DNA of 64,000 nucleotides, from the NCBI GenBank assembly GCA_023664305.1, contig JAMPFT010000011.1, positions 16,128 to 80,127 of the forward strand, given 5' to 3'. This stretch comes from a bacterium. Lineage in GTDB: Bacteria; Bacillota; Clostridia; Lachnospirales; Lachnospiraceae. Both the position numbers and the translations under genes were made by a program. Numbering within the stretch: position 1 is the stretch's first letter; every line of letters begins with the position of its first letter. The notes below the pieces were generated by a model. The model was not told the origin of the DNA and did not search any database. It saw only the letters and a list, made by a program, of their open reading frames with translations. Shown in pieces: positions 16,765 through 25,843 of the stretch.

Positions 16765-18008
16765 TGATTATCAAGAGATTTACGGCAAAGACAGAAGACG
16801 AGGCTGTGGAGGCGGCAAAAAAGGAGTTGGGCTCCGGCGTTGTGATCATGAACGTGAAGAACGTAAAAAAGAAGGGAATCGCGGGGATCCTGGGCTCGAA
16901 GCAGGTCGAGGTGACGGTCGCGATGGAGGAGGACAGCGATTCCCTGCGGACGGTGCAGCGGGAAAAGCCCCGAACCGAGCCGCTTCCCGCAGACAGGACG
17001 GGAGGCGGGCTGCTTACGGGACAGGGCACGGCGAACGTTGCGGACGATAATTCCCGGAATATCGAGAAGAAGCTTGACAGTCTGCAGACGCTTCTGGTAA
17101 GCCGTCTCCAGCAGGAAGAGGCGGCAAAGGGCGAACAGCCCGCCTCGGAGACAGCGGACGCCGTCGAGGAAGAAAAGGCCGAAAAGGATCCGGCGGAGGA
17201 GGAAAACCGGGAACAGAACAGGTTCTTACGTCTGCTCTATAACACGATGCTGGAAAACGAGGTGGACGAAAAGTACGCCAACCAGATCCTGGACGACGCG
17301 GAAAAGACCAGAAAGCCGAATCTTCCCTTTGACTATATTTTAGCCAACGTCTACCAGAAGATGGTCCTGAAGTTCGGCAGGGCGGAGGGAATCCGGCCGG
17401 CGGAGAAAAAACCGCGGATTCTGGTGTTTATGGGGCCCACGGGCGTGGGAAAGACCACGACGATCGCAAAAATTGCCAGTCATTTTGTCATGGAGGAGAG
17501 CAGGAAGGTCGCCCTGCTTACCGCGGATACCTACCGGATTGCCGCGGCGGAGCAGCTGAGGACCTACGCCAATATTCTGGAGGTGCCCTTCCGCGTGGTT
17601 TATTCGACGGAGGAGGCCAGGGCGGCGGTAAACGACTTTAAGGAATTTGACTATATCTTTATCGATACGGCAGGGCACTCCCATCAGAACGAGGAGCTTC
17701 TCGATAAGATGAAGGAGACGCTCGACGCGGTGAAGGAGATCGGGGAGTATCAGACCTTTCTGGTGCTGTCCGCCACCACAAAGTATCGGGATCTGTTGAA
17801 AATTGCATCCAGCTACCGTGAGATTACCGATTATCAGCTGATTTTTACGAAGCTGGACGAGACTGTGACGCTGGGGAATCTGTTAAATATTAAGCTGTAC
17901 ACGGAGTCTGAGATTGCCTATGTGACCCTCGGGCAGAATGTACCGGATGATATCGAGCTGTTTAATCCGCAGAAAACGGTGAAGCAGCTTTTGAGCACAA
18001 AGCACTAA
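16764..18008 (+). CDS. flhF: Flagellar SRP-like GTPase FlhF
   Basis: FlhF is a signal-recognition-particle-type GTPase that fixes number and site of flagella. The 414 residues hold a basic/low-complexity N-terminal region, an N domain, and the G domain with 'GPTGVGKTTTIAKIAS' (P-loop, about 216-231), 'LLTADTYRIAAAEQLRTYA', 'DTAGHSHQN' and 'FTKLDET'. Its start overlaps the flhA stop (TAATG). flhG follows after 14 bases, giving the paired GTPase and activator. Confidence 0.95.
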   Translation: MIIKRFTAKTEDEAVEAAKKELGSGVVIMNVKNVKKKGIAGILGSKQVEVTVAMEEDSDSLRTVQREKPRTEPLPADRTGGGLLTGQGTANVADDNSRNIEKKLDSLQTLLVSRLQQEEAAKGEQPASETADAVEEEKAEKDPAEEENREQNRFLRLLYNTMLENEVDEKYANQILDDAEKTRKPNLPFDYILANVYQKMVLKFGRAEGIRPAEKKPRILVFMGPTGVGKTTTIAKIASHFVMEESRKVALLTADTYRIAAAEQLRTYANILEVPFRVVYSTEEARAAVNDFKEFDYIFIDTAGHSHQNEELLDKMKETLDAVKEIGEYQTFLVLSATTKYRDLLKIASSYREITDYQLIFTKLDETVTLGNLLNIKLYTESEIAYVTLGQNVPDDIELFNPQKTVKQLLSTKH

Positions 18009-18022
18009 GAGAGGAGGTCGTC

Positions 18023-18895
18023 ATGGATCAGGCGGAGCAGTTAAGGATCATCAAGGCAAGTCAGCAGACGAGACCTTTGGCCCGCGTCATTACCGTCACC
18101 AGTGGGAAGGGCGGCGTAGGAAAGTCGAATACTGCCATCAATCTGGCAATCCAGTTTCGCAGGCTGGGAAAAAAGGTCATCATTCTGGACGCCGATTTCG
18201 GCCTTGCCAACATTGAGATCATGTTCGGGACCGTGCCGAAGCATAATCTCTGCGATCTGATCTACCAGGGGAAGAATATCCGGGAAATTATCACATGGGG
18301 GCCCATGGAGGTAGGATTTATCTCGGGCGGCAGCGGTATCGCGGGAATGTCGAACTTAAGCCGGGACTATCTTTCCTACATTATCCAGAATCTGGTGCAG
18401 CTTGACAGTATTGCGGATATCATTATCGTTGACACGGGAGCCGGGATTGCGGACGCGGTGCTGGAATTTCTGGTGGCCAGCGGAGAGATTCTGCTGGTGA
18501 CTACGCCGGAGCCCACCTCCATCACGGATTCCTATTCCCTGTTAAAGGCGCTGTACAGGCATCCGCGCTTTGAGGAGGAGACCACCAAGGTAAAGATGAT
18601 CTCCAACAGGGTGGAAAAGGAAGAGGAGGGAAACATCCTTTTCGATAAGCTGAACGCGGTGGTGGCGCGGTATCTGAAGATTCCCATGATCTATCTGGGA
18701 TGCGTCCCGGAGGATATTTATCTTGCCAGGGCGGTGATGCAGCAGGTTCCTGTCTCGCTTCAGAATCCGTCGGCGAAATCGTCCGCGGCTTACGAGAGGA
18801 TGGCCCAGAGGCTTCTGGGGAAGGAAGAGGCGGAGCGGCAGCCCAAGAGGGGGATGGCGGCGTTCTTTTCTCATATTGTGACCGGGAAAAAATAA
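18023..18895 (+). CDS. flhG: MinD/ParA-like ATPase FlhG (YlxH)
   Basis: FlhG is a MinD-type ATPase that stimulates FlhF GTPase activity and limits flagellar number. In the 290 residues: deviant Walker A 'TSGKGGVGKSNTAINLAIQ', 'ILDADFGLANIEIMFG', and 'DIIIVDTGAGIADAVLEFL'. The N-terminal 'MDQAEQLRIIKASQQTRPL' contains the DQAxxLR motif that activates FlhF in characterised homologues. The C-terminal amphipathic helix ('GMAAFFSHIVTG') is consistent with membrane targeting. Confidence 0.95.
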   Translation: MDQAEQLRIIKASQQTRPLARVITVTSGKGGVGKSNTAINLAIQFRRLGKKVIILDADFGLANIEIMFGTVPKHNLCDLIYQGKNIREIITWGPMEVGFISGGSGIAGMSNLSRDYLSYIIQNLVQLDSIADIIIVDTGAGIADAVLEFLVASGEILLVTTPEPTSITDSYSLLKALYRHPRFEEETTKVKMISNRVEKEEEGNILFDKLNAVVARYLKIPMIYLGCVPEDIYLARAVMQQVPVSLQNPSAKSSAAYERMAQRLLGKEEAERQPKRGMAAFFSHIVTGKK

Positions 18896-18922
18896 TTCAG
18901 GATATAGGACGGGTGAGGGAAT

Positions 18923-19690
18923 ATGCTTTCAAAATTTATTGCAGTCGGAAACAAAGTGGAATTACAGGCATGTGACAGAGAGGATCTGGAGATCGGGGAA
19001 GTGACGGAGGCCGGGGAAGTGACGGAAGCCGCCGAGGAGACGGAGGAAAAAAAGATCTACACGACCACGGTGCAGAGTATTCTGTCGGAGGATATGATGG
19101 AGATTGTCATGCCCATGGAGAAGACGAAGCTGATTCTGCTTCCCGTGGATATGGAATACGATATGGTCTTTTACACCGAAAACGGGCTGTATCAGTGTTT
19201 CGCGCGGATTGTTGACAGATACAAGAGCAACAACGTCTATATTTTCGCCGTGGAGCTGACAAGCAATCTGCGCAAGTACCAGCGGCGCGAGTATTACCGT
19301 TTCAGCTGCGCCCTGGAGATGAGCATCCGGCTTTTGTCGGAGAACGAGGTGAAGGCGGCCCAAAACGATCCGAACTTCGGACCGGATAAGAATCTGCCCC
19401 TGAAGCAGAGCGTGATCGTAGACATCAGCGGAGGAGGCCTGCGTTTTCTGGCGGGCCAGAAATATGACGAGGGGCATCTGGTCTATGCCAGCTATCATCT
19501 GCTGAAAAAAGGGGAGAGGAAAAAGTATGAGGTGATCGGAAAGGTTTTAAGCGTCCGTGAACTGGAAAACCGTCCGGGCACCTGGGAGCACCGCGTGCAG
19601 TACTATAATATGGATATGGATACCCGGGAGGAGATCATCCAGTACATTTTTGAGGAAGAGCGGAAAAATCGAAGGAAGGGGAAGATCTGA
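18923..19690 (+). CDS. PilZ-domain flagellar brake protein (YcgR-like)
   Basis: A 255-residue protein with an N-terminal YcgR-type domain and a C-terminal PilZ domain. The cyclic-di-GMP-binding residues are intact: R-x3-R in 'QRREYYRFSCAL' (about residue 118) and D-x-S-x2-G in 'VDISGGGLRFLAG' (about 170). Such proteins slow or halt the motor when c-di-GMP is high. A Glu-rich insertion sits near residues 18-40. Position between flhG and cheB is common in clostridial fla operons. Gene names vary, so no symbol is given. Confidence 0.88.
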   Translation: MLSKFIAVGNKVELQACDREDLEIGEVTEAGEVTEAAEETEEKKIYTTTVQSILSEDMMEIVMPMEKTKLILLPVDMEYDMVFYTENGLYQCFARIVDRYKSNNVYIFAVELTSNLRKYQRREYYRFSCALEMSIRLLSENEVKAAQNDPNFGPDKNLPLKQSVIVDISGGGLRFLAGQKYDEGHLVYASYHLLKKGERKKYEVIGKVLSVRELENRPGTWEHRVQYYNMDMDTREEIIQYIFEEERKNRRKGKI

Positions 19691-19692
19691 TT

Positions 19693-20772
19693 ATGGCGAA
19701 AAAAATTTTGGTTGTTGATGACTCTGCACTCATGAGAAGAGTGCTTTGTGATATAATAGATTCAGACGAAAGGTTCCAGGTTACTGCCAGAGCGACAAAC
19801 GGGTTGGAAGCTTTTGACCTGATCAGCCGCAATCAGTATGACGCGGTGGTTTTGGACGTGAATATGCCGAAGATGAACGGCCTGCAGCTTTTGGAGGAGC
19901 TGAGAAAGTTCAAGATTCATGCGAAGGTCATGATGGCGAGCACGGATACGATAGAGGGAGCAAAGACAACCCTGGATGCCCTGGAGCTTGGAGCGCTTGA
20001 CTTCATACATAAGCCTGACAGTGCGGTGGACTGCCGTGTGGATTCCTTTAAGCATGAGCTTCTGCGCATTCTGGACGTCGTCGCAAACAGCAGGCCCCCG
20101 GTGTTTGAATCCCGGGAGAAGGTTCTGGAGAACAGACAGACCACGGCGAAGATGGTGGATATCGCCAGGAAATTTTCCGGCAGAACGCCGGGGACGAAGG
20201 TGGTGGCCATCGCCAGCTCCACGGGAGGGCCGAAGGCGCTGCAGTCCGTGATTCCCAGACTTCCCGCGGAGCTGGATGCGCCGGTGCTTCTGGTACAGCA
20301 TATGCCGAAGGGATTTACCGCTTCCCTGGCGGAACGGCTGGACGCGCTGAGCGCCATCCACGTCAAGGAGGCCCATGAGGGCGACGAGCTGTACAACGGG
20401 ACGGTCTATGTGGCGCAGGGCGGCATGCACATGAATGTGAGGAACGTGGGCGGAAAGTATACGATCCACTATACGGACGAGCCGAACAGAGAGGGCGTCA
20501 AACCCAGTGCGAATTATATGTATGAGTCGCTGCGCGACAGCCGCTTTGACAAAATAGTCTGCGTCGTCCTGACGGGAATGGGCGCGGACGGCACCGAAGG
20601 AATCAAGAACCTGAAGGAGAGAAAAAAGATCCATGTGATCTCCCAGGACGAGGATTCCTGTACCGTTTACGGCATGCCGAAGGCAGTGGCCGGAGCGGGA
20701 CTGTCCGATCAGGTGGTGGCGCTGGACCATATCGCACAGGAAATCATTTTAAATGTTGGAGTCAAAGCCTGA
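19693..20772 (+). CDS. cheB: Chemotaxis protein-glutamate methylesterase/deamidase CheB
   Basis: CheB removes methyl groups from (and deamidates) chemoreceptors when phosphorylated by CheA. The 359 residues contain a receiver domain ('LVVDDSALMRRVL', 'VVLDVNMPKMNG', 'HKPDS') and a catalytic domain (about 165-355) with Ser in 'IASSTGGPKAL', His in 'VQHMPKGFTASLAERLD' and Asp in 'GMGADGTEGIKN'. No cheR is present in the window, so the matching methyltransferase must be elsewhere. The TATAAT in the coding sequence near 19751 is chance. Confidence 0.96.
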   Translation: MAKKILVVDDSALMRRVLCDIIDSDERFQVTARATNGLEAFDLISRNQYDAVVLDVNMPKMNGLQLLEELRKFKIHAKVMMASTDTIEGAKTTLDALELGALDFIHKPDSAVDCRVDSFKHELLRILDVVANSRPPVFESREKVLENRQTTAKMVDIARKFSGRTPGTKVVAIASSTGGPKALQSVIPRLPAELDAPVLLVQHMPKGFTASLAERLDALSAIHVKEAHEGDELYNGTVYVAQGGMHMNVRNVGGKYTIHYTDEPNREGVKPSANYMYESLRDSRFDKIVCVVLTGMGADGTEGIKNLKERKKIHVISQDEDSCTVYGMPKAVAGAGLSDQVVALDHIAQEIILNVGVKA

Positions 20773-20801
20773 CAACATGAAGAAAGGGATGGGTAAGCAG
20801 T

Positions 20802-22925
20802 ATGGACGTAAGTCAATATCTCGAAATTTTCCTTGACGAGACGAAGGAGCATTTGCAAAATCTGAACACACGGATTCTGGAGCTGGAAGCGGATCCTGAG
20901 GGGGCGGACACGGTGAACGAGATTTTCCGCGCGGCGCACTCCCTGAAGGGTATGGCCGGGACGATGGGCTACAAGAGGATGCAGAATCTGACTCATGATA
21001 TGGAAAATGTTTTCTCGGAGGTCCGCAACGGCAATATCAAGGTGCAGCCGGAGATGATCGACGTGCTTTTTCAGTGTCTGGACGCTCTGGAGGAATACAC
21101 GGATAATATCCAGACGACCGCGGATGAGGGAACAAATGACAACGAGGGGCTGATCAAACAGCTGAACGATATTCTGAACGGAAACCAGGGAGGGGGAGCA
21201 AAGGCGGAGACCGGCGCGCCCGAAAAAGAGGAGACGAAGGCGGATGCCTCTTCTCAAAACGGGGCGGCGTGGGACAGCATCGCTTTGGACGATTCCCAGA
21301 TCAAGGTGATCCAGGAAGCCCGGAAGATGGGCAAGAAGGTTTATGCGCTGTACGTTCAGATTCAGGAGAACTGTATGCTGAAGGCGGCTCGCGCTTTCCT
21401 TGTGTTCAAGGCGGTGGAGGAGATGGCGGAAATCATCATTTCCGATCCCAGCGCACAGGACGTGGAGGAAGAGAAATTCGACAGATCGTTTACGCTGATC
21501 GTCCTTTCCGACGCGGAGCTTGACGCCATTGTCAAGGCGGCGCAGAGCGTGTCGGAAATCGAACAGGTGACGGGCGCGCCCTATGAGGTGAAGGAAAACG
21601 CAGGCGAACCGAAGGACGGCGGAAAAGCGCCCGAGAAGGAAGAGGCAAAGGAGCAGAAGCCCGTCAAGCAGGAGAGCCCCGCACCCGCCGCGTCCAAACC
21701 GGCCGTGAAGACGGAAGCAAAGACAGACGCAAAGGCTGACGCGAAGAAGCAGACTCCCGGGAAGCCGGTGGTAAACCGTACCGTGCGTGTGGATATCGAG
21801 AAGCTGGATTCCCTGATGAACCTTGTCAGCCAGCTGATTATCGCAAAGAACTCTCTGGTTTCCGTATCCAGCCAGGAGCAGACCGGCAACAGCAGCATGT
21901 TTAACGAGCAGGTGGAGCAGCTGGAGCAGGTGACGACGAATCTGCACGAATCCGTGATGAAGGTCCGGATGGTGCCCATCGAGAGCGTTGTGAATAAATT
22001 CCCCAGAATGATCCGCGATCTGTCGAAGAAGCTGGATAAGAAGATGGAGCTGTACATGACTGGTGAGGAGACGGAGCTTGACCGTACCGTGGTGGACGAG
22101 ATCGGCGACCCGTTGATGCACCTTTTGAGAAACGCGGCGGACCACGGACTGGAGTCCGCGGAGGTGCGTGCCCAGAGAGGCAAGCCCCCTGTGGGATCGA
22201 TCTTCCTGGACGCTTATCAGGACGGCAATAACGTCGTGATCGAGGTAAAGGACGACGGCAACGGTATCGACAGCGAGGCGGTAAAGGCAAAGGCCATCGA
22301 GAGAGGAACGATCACGCCCGAGCAGGCGGCGAATATGACGGAGAAGGAGATCATAAACCTTCTGTTCCTGCCCAGCTTTTCCACGGCAAAGCAGGTGACA
22401 GACGTGTCAGGGCGCGGCGTGGGCCTTGACGTGGTGAAGTCGAAGATCGAATCCTTAAGCGGCGAAGTAGAGGTAAAGACGAAGCTGGGCGAGGGAAGCA
22501 CCTGGACCATCCGCCTTCCCCTGACTCTGGCCATTATTCAGGCGCTGATGGTTGTCGTGGGCGGCGAAAAATATGCGATTTCCCTCGACTCGATCCAGAT
22601 TCTGGAGGATATCCCGCCCAGCGAGATCAAGCTGGTGCAGAACAAAGAGGTGATCAACCTCCGCGGTACGGTTACGCCTCTGATCCGGCTGAACGAGGTG
22701 CTGGACGCGGAGAGCAAGAAGTCTCCGGACGAGAACCTGACGGTAGTCATCGTGAAGAAGGGAGACAAGATGGCGGGACTGGTGATCGACGATCTGATCG
22801 GCCAGCAGGAAATCGTTATCAAATCTCTTGGGAAATATATCAGGCAGTGTAAGTTCATCAGCGGCGCGACCGTTCTGGGCAACGGCGAGATCGCGCTGAT
22901 CCTGGACGCAAACGCTTTGATTTAG
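20802..22925 (+). CDS. cheA: Chemotaxis histidine kinase CheA
   Basis: CheA autophosphorylates in response to receptor state and passes phosphate to CheY and CheB. Domains in order over 707 residues: P1 Hpt with the phospho-His at position 46 ('FRAAHSLKGMAGTMG'), an acidic linker, P2 (about 150-255), a Pro/Ala/Lys-rich linker, P3 dimerisation (about 325-390), P4 ATPase with 'LMHLLRNAADHGLES', 'DDGNGID' and 'GRGVGLDVVKSKIES', and P5 CheW-like domain (about 570-700). The ATG at 20802 lies behind an AAGAAAGGGATGGG region. cheW follows after 19 bases. Confidence 0.96.
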   Translation: MDVSQYLEIFLDETKEHLQNLNTRILELEADPEGADTVNEIFRAAHSLKGMAGTMGYKRMQNLTHDMENVFSEVRNGNIKVQPEMIDVLFQCLDALEEYTDNIQTTADEGTNDNEGLIKQLNDILNGNQGGGAKAETGAPEKEETKADASSQNGAAWDSIALDDSQIKVIQEARKMGKKVYALYVQIQENCMLKAARAFLVFKAVEEMAEIIISDPSAQDVEEEKFDRSFTLIVLSDAELDAIVKAAQSVSEIEQVTGAPYEVKENAGEPKDGGKAPEKEEAKEQKPVKQESPAPAASKPAVKTEAKTDAKADAKKQTPGKPVVNRTVRVDIEKLDSLMNLVSQLIIAKNSLVSVSSQEQTGNSSMFNEQVEQLEQVTTNLHESVMKVRMVPIESVVNKFPRMIRDLSKKLDKKMELYMTGEETELDRTVVDEIGDPLMHLLRNAADHGLESAEVRAQRGKPPVGSIFLDAYQDGNNVVIEVKDDGNGIDSEAVKAKAIERGTITPEQAANMTEKEIINLLFLPSFSTAKQVTDVSGRGVGLDVVKSKIESLSGEVEVKTKLGEGSTWTIRLPLTLAIIQALMVVVGGEKYAISLDSIQILEDIPPSEIKLVQNKEVINLRGTVTPLIRLNEVLDAESKKSPDENLTVVIVKKGDKMAGLVIDDLIGQQEIVIKSLGKYIRQCKFISGATVLGNGEIALILDANALI

Positions 22926-22944
22926 GAAGGGAGAGCATACAGCT

Positions 22945-23430
22945 ATGGATATGAAGAATAACGTCGCATTGATGCCGGACGAGGAAAATAACGTGCCGGT
23001 GGAGACCGGCCAGTATATTGTGGTCCGTCTGGGAGACGAACAGTACGGGATTGATATCCGCAATATCGACAATATTATCAAGATGCAGCCGATTACCCGT
23101 ATTCCGAAGATGCCGCCTTACCTGAAGGGCGTGATCAGTATGCGGGGCGAGGTGGTTCCCGTGATCAGCATGCGGCTGAAGTTTGGCCTGCCGGCGGACG
23201 AGATCAGCAAGGATACCAGAATCGTCGTGCTGAAGCTGGAGCAGGAGGGCAAGGTAGGCTTTATCGTCGATGAGGTAAGGGAAGTGGTGACGCTGTTTTC
23301 CAACGAGGTGGAAAAGATTACCTACGACTCGAAGGAAGAAAAGGCCGGTATGATCAACGCGGTAGGAAAGCATAACGGAGAGCTGATTTCTCTGCTGGAT
23401 CTGAATGTGATCAGTTTCGAGGGAAATTAG
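22945..23430 (+). CDS. cheW: Chemotaxis coupling protein CheW
   Basis: CheW (161 residues) couples receptors to CheA. It shows the two five-strand barrels and the conserved 'QYGIDIRNIDNIIKMQPIT', 'PPYLKGVISMRGEVVPVI' and 'GFIVDEVREVVTL' patterns. A GGAAGGGAGAG site precedes the ATG. It is the only coupling protein in the window; no CheV was seen. Confidence 0.95.
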   Translation: MDMKNNVALMPDEENNVPVETGQYIVVRLGDEQYGIDIRNIDNIIKMQPITRIPKMPPYLKGVISMRGEVVPVISMRLKFGLPADEISKDTRIVVLKLEQEGKVGFIVDEVREVVTLFSNEVEKITYDSKEEKAGMINAVGKHNGELISLLDLNVISFEGN

Positions 23431-23455
23431 TTTATTGGTAAAGGAGAAAAGTTCC

Positions 23456-24079
23456 ATGGGAGACATGAGCTTAGAGCAGGTAAGTGAGAATTATTATGAC
23501 GTTCTTAAGGAACTGGGCAATATCGGCGCAGGAAACGCCATGACGGCGCTGTCTCAGATGCTGCAGTGCAAGATTGATATGAAGGTTCCGCAGGTGCGGC
23601 TGCTGGAGTTTCAGGAAGTCGGGGACATGATGGGCGGAGAAGAGCAGATCATGGTGGGCGTTTTCCTCGGCGTGCAGGGCGACATTACGGGAAGCATGAT
23701 GTTCATGGTGGAGGAGGCGAGCGCAAGGCATCTGATCCAGAAGATTACCATGGGAATGCTGCCCCCCGGAAGCGAGTTTGAGGAGATGGGACTGTCGGCG
23801 ATGCAGGAGCTCGGCAATATTATCACGGGAGCTTATCTGAACTCACTGTCAACGATGACGAACCTGAAAATTTTCCCTACGCCTCCGGCGCTGACCGTCG
23901 ATATGGCCGGGGCGATTTTAAGCGTACCGGCGATCCAGTTCGGTATTTACGGCGATAATATTTTGCTGATTCAGTCCCAGTTTTATGACGAGATAGAATT
24001 GGACGGATATTTCATTCTGATTCCCGATTTGGAATCGTACTCAAAAATTTTGACATCCCTCGGCCTGCCGGTGGAATAG
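23456..24079 (+). CDS. cheC: CheY-P phosphatase CheC
   Basis: CheC dephosphorylates CheY-P and binds CheD, linking CheY-P level to receptor adaptation. The 207-residue product has both active-site motifs: 'LKELGNIGAGNAMTALSQ' and 'MQELGNIITGAYLNSLS', each with E-x2-N. The ATG at 23456 is taken because AAAGGAGAAAAG ends about five bases before it; the TTG at 23435 would place the ribosome site inside the gene. FliY in the same operon provides a second such phosphatase. Confidence 0.95.
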   Translation: MGDMSLEQVSENYYDVLKELGNIGAGNAMTALSQMLQCKIDMKVPQVRLLEFQEVGDMMGGEEQIMVGVFLGVQGDITGSMMFMVEEASARHLIQKITMGMLPPGSEFEEMGLSAMQELGNIITGAYLNSLSTMTNLKIFPTPPALTVDMAGAILSVPAIQFGIYGDNILLIQSQFYDEIELDGYFILIPDLESYSKILTSLGLPVE

Positions 24080-24176
24080 ACCCACGGGCGGCCGGCGCCG
24101 CCTGCGGCGGCATATGCTCCGCTGTCCGAGGCGGGGATATTGATTGTGCAGAAATATAAGAAACGAGAACAAATGA
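24080..24176 (+). other. GC-rich gap between cheC and cheD
   Basis: A 97-base gap, unusual in this tight operon. It holds GGCGGC (24087-24092) opposite GCCGCC (24096-24101), a second GCCGCC...GGCGGC pairing, and ends with an AACGAGAACAAATGA stretch before the cheD ATG at 24177 (another ATG at 24173 is out of frame). The phrase GCCTGCGGCGGC recalls the leader element at 40011, but the rest does not align, so I do not count it as a copy. Confidence 0.4.
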
Positions 24177-24668
24177 ATGAGCGAAATAATTAAAGTTGGA
24201 ATGGCAGACTTAAAAACCTGTATAAGCCCCAACGGAATCACAACATTGGGGCTTGGTTCCTGTGTCGGGATCGCTGTCCGGGACACCTCAAATAAGATCG
24301 GTGGACTGGCTCACATCATGCTGCCCGACAGCAAGGCGATCAAAAACGGAGACCAGAATGTCGCAAAATTTGCCGACACGGGTGTGGAAGAACTGATTAA
24401 ACAGATGGAAAAGCTGGGAGCCAGACGGAGCCGCATGGTTGCGAAGATAGCCGGCGGGGCCACCATGTTTCTGTTCCAGGGCACCGGAGCGTCGGTTGGC
24501 CAGGTGGGCGACAGGAACGTCAGCGCCGTCAAGGCAAAATTAAAAGAATTGAGAATACCGATTATCGCGGAGGATACCGGTGCAAACTATGGTAGAACCG
24601 TCGTCTTTTATCCGGAAAGCGGAGATTTTCTGATCCGCGCGGTGGGGAAGCCGGAGAAAACTATCTGA
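24177..24668 (+). CDS. cheD: Chemoreceptor glutamine deamidase CheD
   Basis: CheD deamidates glutamines in chemoreceptors and is held by CheC. The 163 residues contain the catalytic Cys in 'GLGSCVGIAVRDTSNKIGG' and His in 'LAHIMLPDS', followed by 'KIAGGATMFLF' and 'GNVSAVKAKLKELRIPI'-like sequence (here 'RNVSAVKAKLKELRIPII'). With CheB and CheC it completes a B. subtilis-type three-part adaptation set. Confidence 0.95.
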   Translation: MSEIIKVGMADLKTCISPNGITTLGLGSCVGIAVRDTSNKIGGLAHIMLPDSKAIKNGDQNVAKFADTGVEELIKQMEKLGARRSRMVAKIAGGATMFLFQGTGASVGQVGDRNVSAVKAKLKELRIPIIAEDTGANYGRTVVFYPESGDFLIRAVGKPEKTI

Positions 24669-24687
24669 ATAATAAGGGAAATTGAAA

Positions 24688-24954
24688 ATGAACAGAAAAA
24701 ACATGCCGTTGATTCTGATGCTGACGGCCGGGGCGGTCACATGCATTATTACCTATGTAAAAGGATATTCTACTTTGGTAAAGCTTTCCCTTTTGTTTGC
24801 CGTACTGGTTTTGTTTTATCTGCTGGGGAATATTCTGAAATGGACGGTAGAGTTCTTCGAGGCGCAGAACGAAAAGCAGCGCCGGGAAGAGGGAGAGGTT
24901 CTGGAGAAGGAGCCGGGGGAAGCCGGGGAAGAGGACGGGACCTCAAAGGAGTGA
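24688..24954 (+). CDS. Small two-TM membrane protein of the fla operon, unknown function
   Basis: An 88-residue protein with two membrane segments (about 7-24, 'MPLILMLTAGAVTCIITYV', and 32-50, 'LSLLFAVLVLFYLLGNIL') and an acidic, Glu/Lys-rich cytoplasmic tail. I do not recognise a named family. The ATG at 24688 has AAGGGA about eight bases upstream; the TTG at 24682 is a weaker start. Conservation of such small membrane genes between cheD and sigD in Lachnospiraceae is my impression rather than something shown here. The tail could meet a motor or export component, but that is a guess. Confidence 0.6.
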   Translation: MNRKNMPLILMLTAGAVTCIITYVKGYSTLVKLSLLFAVLVLFYLLGNILKWTVEFFEAQNEKQRREEGEVLEKEPGEAGEEDGTSKE

Positions 24955-25055
24955 CGCCGCAGTCCGCGTGAGCAGAGACGGCGGGCGGCGCGTTTACGGC
25001 AGGAGCCGTTTTAAAGCAGAACCGGCAAAAATAAAACGAAGGGAGCGAAGGTTTC

Positions 25056-25829
25056 ATGGATGAAGCGGGTAAAAAGAAGCTTTTGGAAGAATATGCGAAA
25101 TCTAAATCACCGGAAACCAGAGAAAAGATCATATTGGAATACGCTCCTCTCGTGAAGGTGGTGGCCGGAAGGCTGAGCATGTACCTGGGCTACAACGTGG
25201 AGTATGAGGATCTTGTGAGCTACGGGATTTTCGGGTTGATCGATGCGATTGACAAGTTTGACTGTCTCAAGGACGTAAAGTTTGAAACCTATGCGAGCCT
25301 GAGAATCAGAGGCGCCATACTGGATCAGATCCGCAAGATGGACTGGATCCCGAGAACAATACGTCAGAAACAGAAGAAGATTGAGACGGTGATCAAGAAG
25401 ATCGAACAGAACACCGGACACGCCGCGACGGACGAGGAGATTGCGCGGGGGCTCGGAATCTCGGAGGACGAGTATCTGGACTGGCAGTCCCAGATGAAGA
25501 TTACCGGGCTGGTGTCCCTGAACGAATATATGGAGCAGGGAAGCGACGTGTCGCAGGATTACAGCAGGCACACAACCTCCCATTTTGAAGCTCCGGAGGA
25601 AAAGGTCGAGAGGGAAGAGCTGACGAAGACGCTGGGCGAGGCGCTGGAGCTTCTCACGGAGAAGGAGCAGAAGGTGATCACCCTGTATTACTACGAGGAA
25701 TTGACCTTAAAGGAAATCAGCAGCATTCTCGAGGTCTCGGAATCCAGAGTGTCGCAGCTTCACACGAGGGCGCTGCAGAAAATGCGGGGTAAAATGGGGG
25801 CCTATATGGGAATCCTGAGAGAAAACTGA
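25056..25829 (+). CDS. sigD: Flagellar/motility sigma factor SigD (FliA/WhiG family)
   Basis: This sigma-28 factor directs late flagellar, chemotaxis and autolysin genes. The 257 residues show region 2 ('LVSYGIFGLIDAIDKFD' and 'FETYASLRIRGAILDQIRKMDW'), region 3 ('VPR'-like 'IPRTIRQKQKKIE') and the region 4 helix-turn-helix ('LTLKEISSILEVSESRVSQL'). A GAAGGGAGCGAAGG site precedes the ATG. The candidate sigma-D promoter before fliK (1283-1308) would allow feedback on part of the operon. No FlgM anti-sigma gene is in the window. Confidence 0.95.
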   Translation: MDEAGKKKLLEEYAKSKSPETREKIILEYAPLVKVVAGRLSMYLGYNVEYEDLVSYGIFGLIDAIDKFDCLKDVKFETYASLRIRGAILDQIRKMDWIPRTIRQKQKKIETVIKKIEQNTGHAATDEEIARGLGISEDEYLDWQSQMKITGLVSLNEYMEQGSDVSQDYSRHTTSHFEAPEEKVEREELTKTLGEALELLTEKEQKVITLYYYEELTLKEISSILEVSESRVSQLHTRALQKMRGKMGAYMGILREN

Positions 25830-25843
25830 GCGGCGCAGCCGTA

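Noticed and set aside
18750-18925. Cyclic-di-GMP riboswitch before the PilZ gene
   Set aside because: The gap to flhG is only 27 bases, too short for that fold.
19740-19760. TTTGTGATATAATAG inside cheB as an internal promoter
   Set aside because: It encodes the normal receiver sequence LCDIID and has no supporting -35 or need for an internal start.
24096-24176. Fourth copy of the leader element between cheC and cheD
   Set aside because: Only GCCTGCGGCGGC matches; the 3' block GCAGGCTGCGGAAAGG and the spacing to the ATG are absent.
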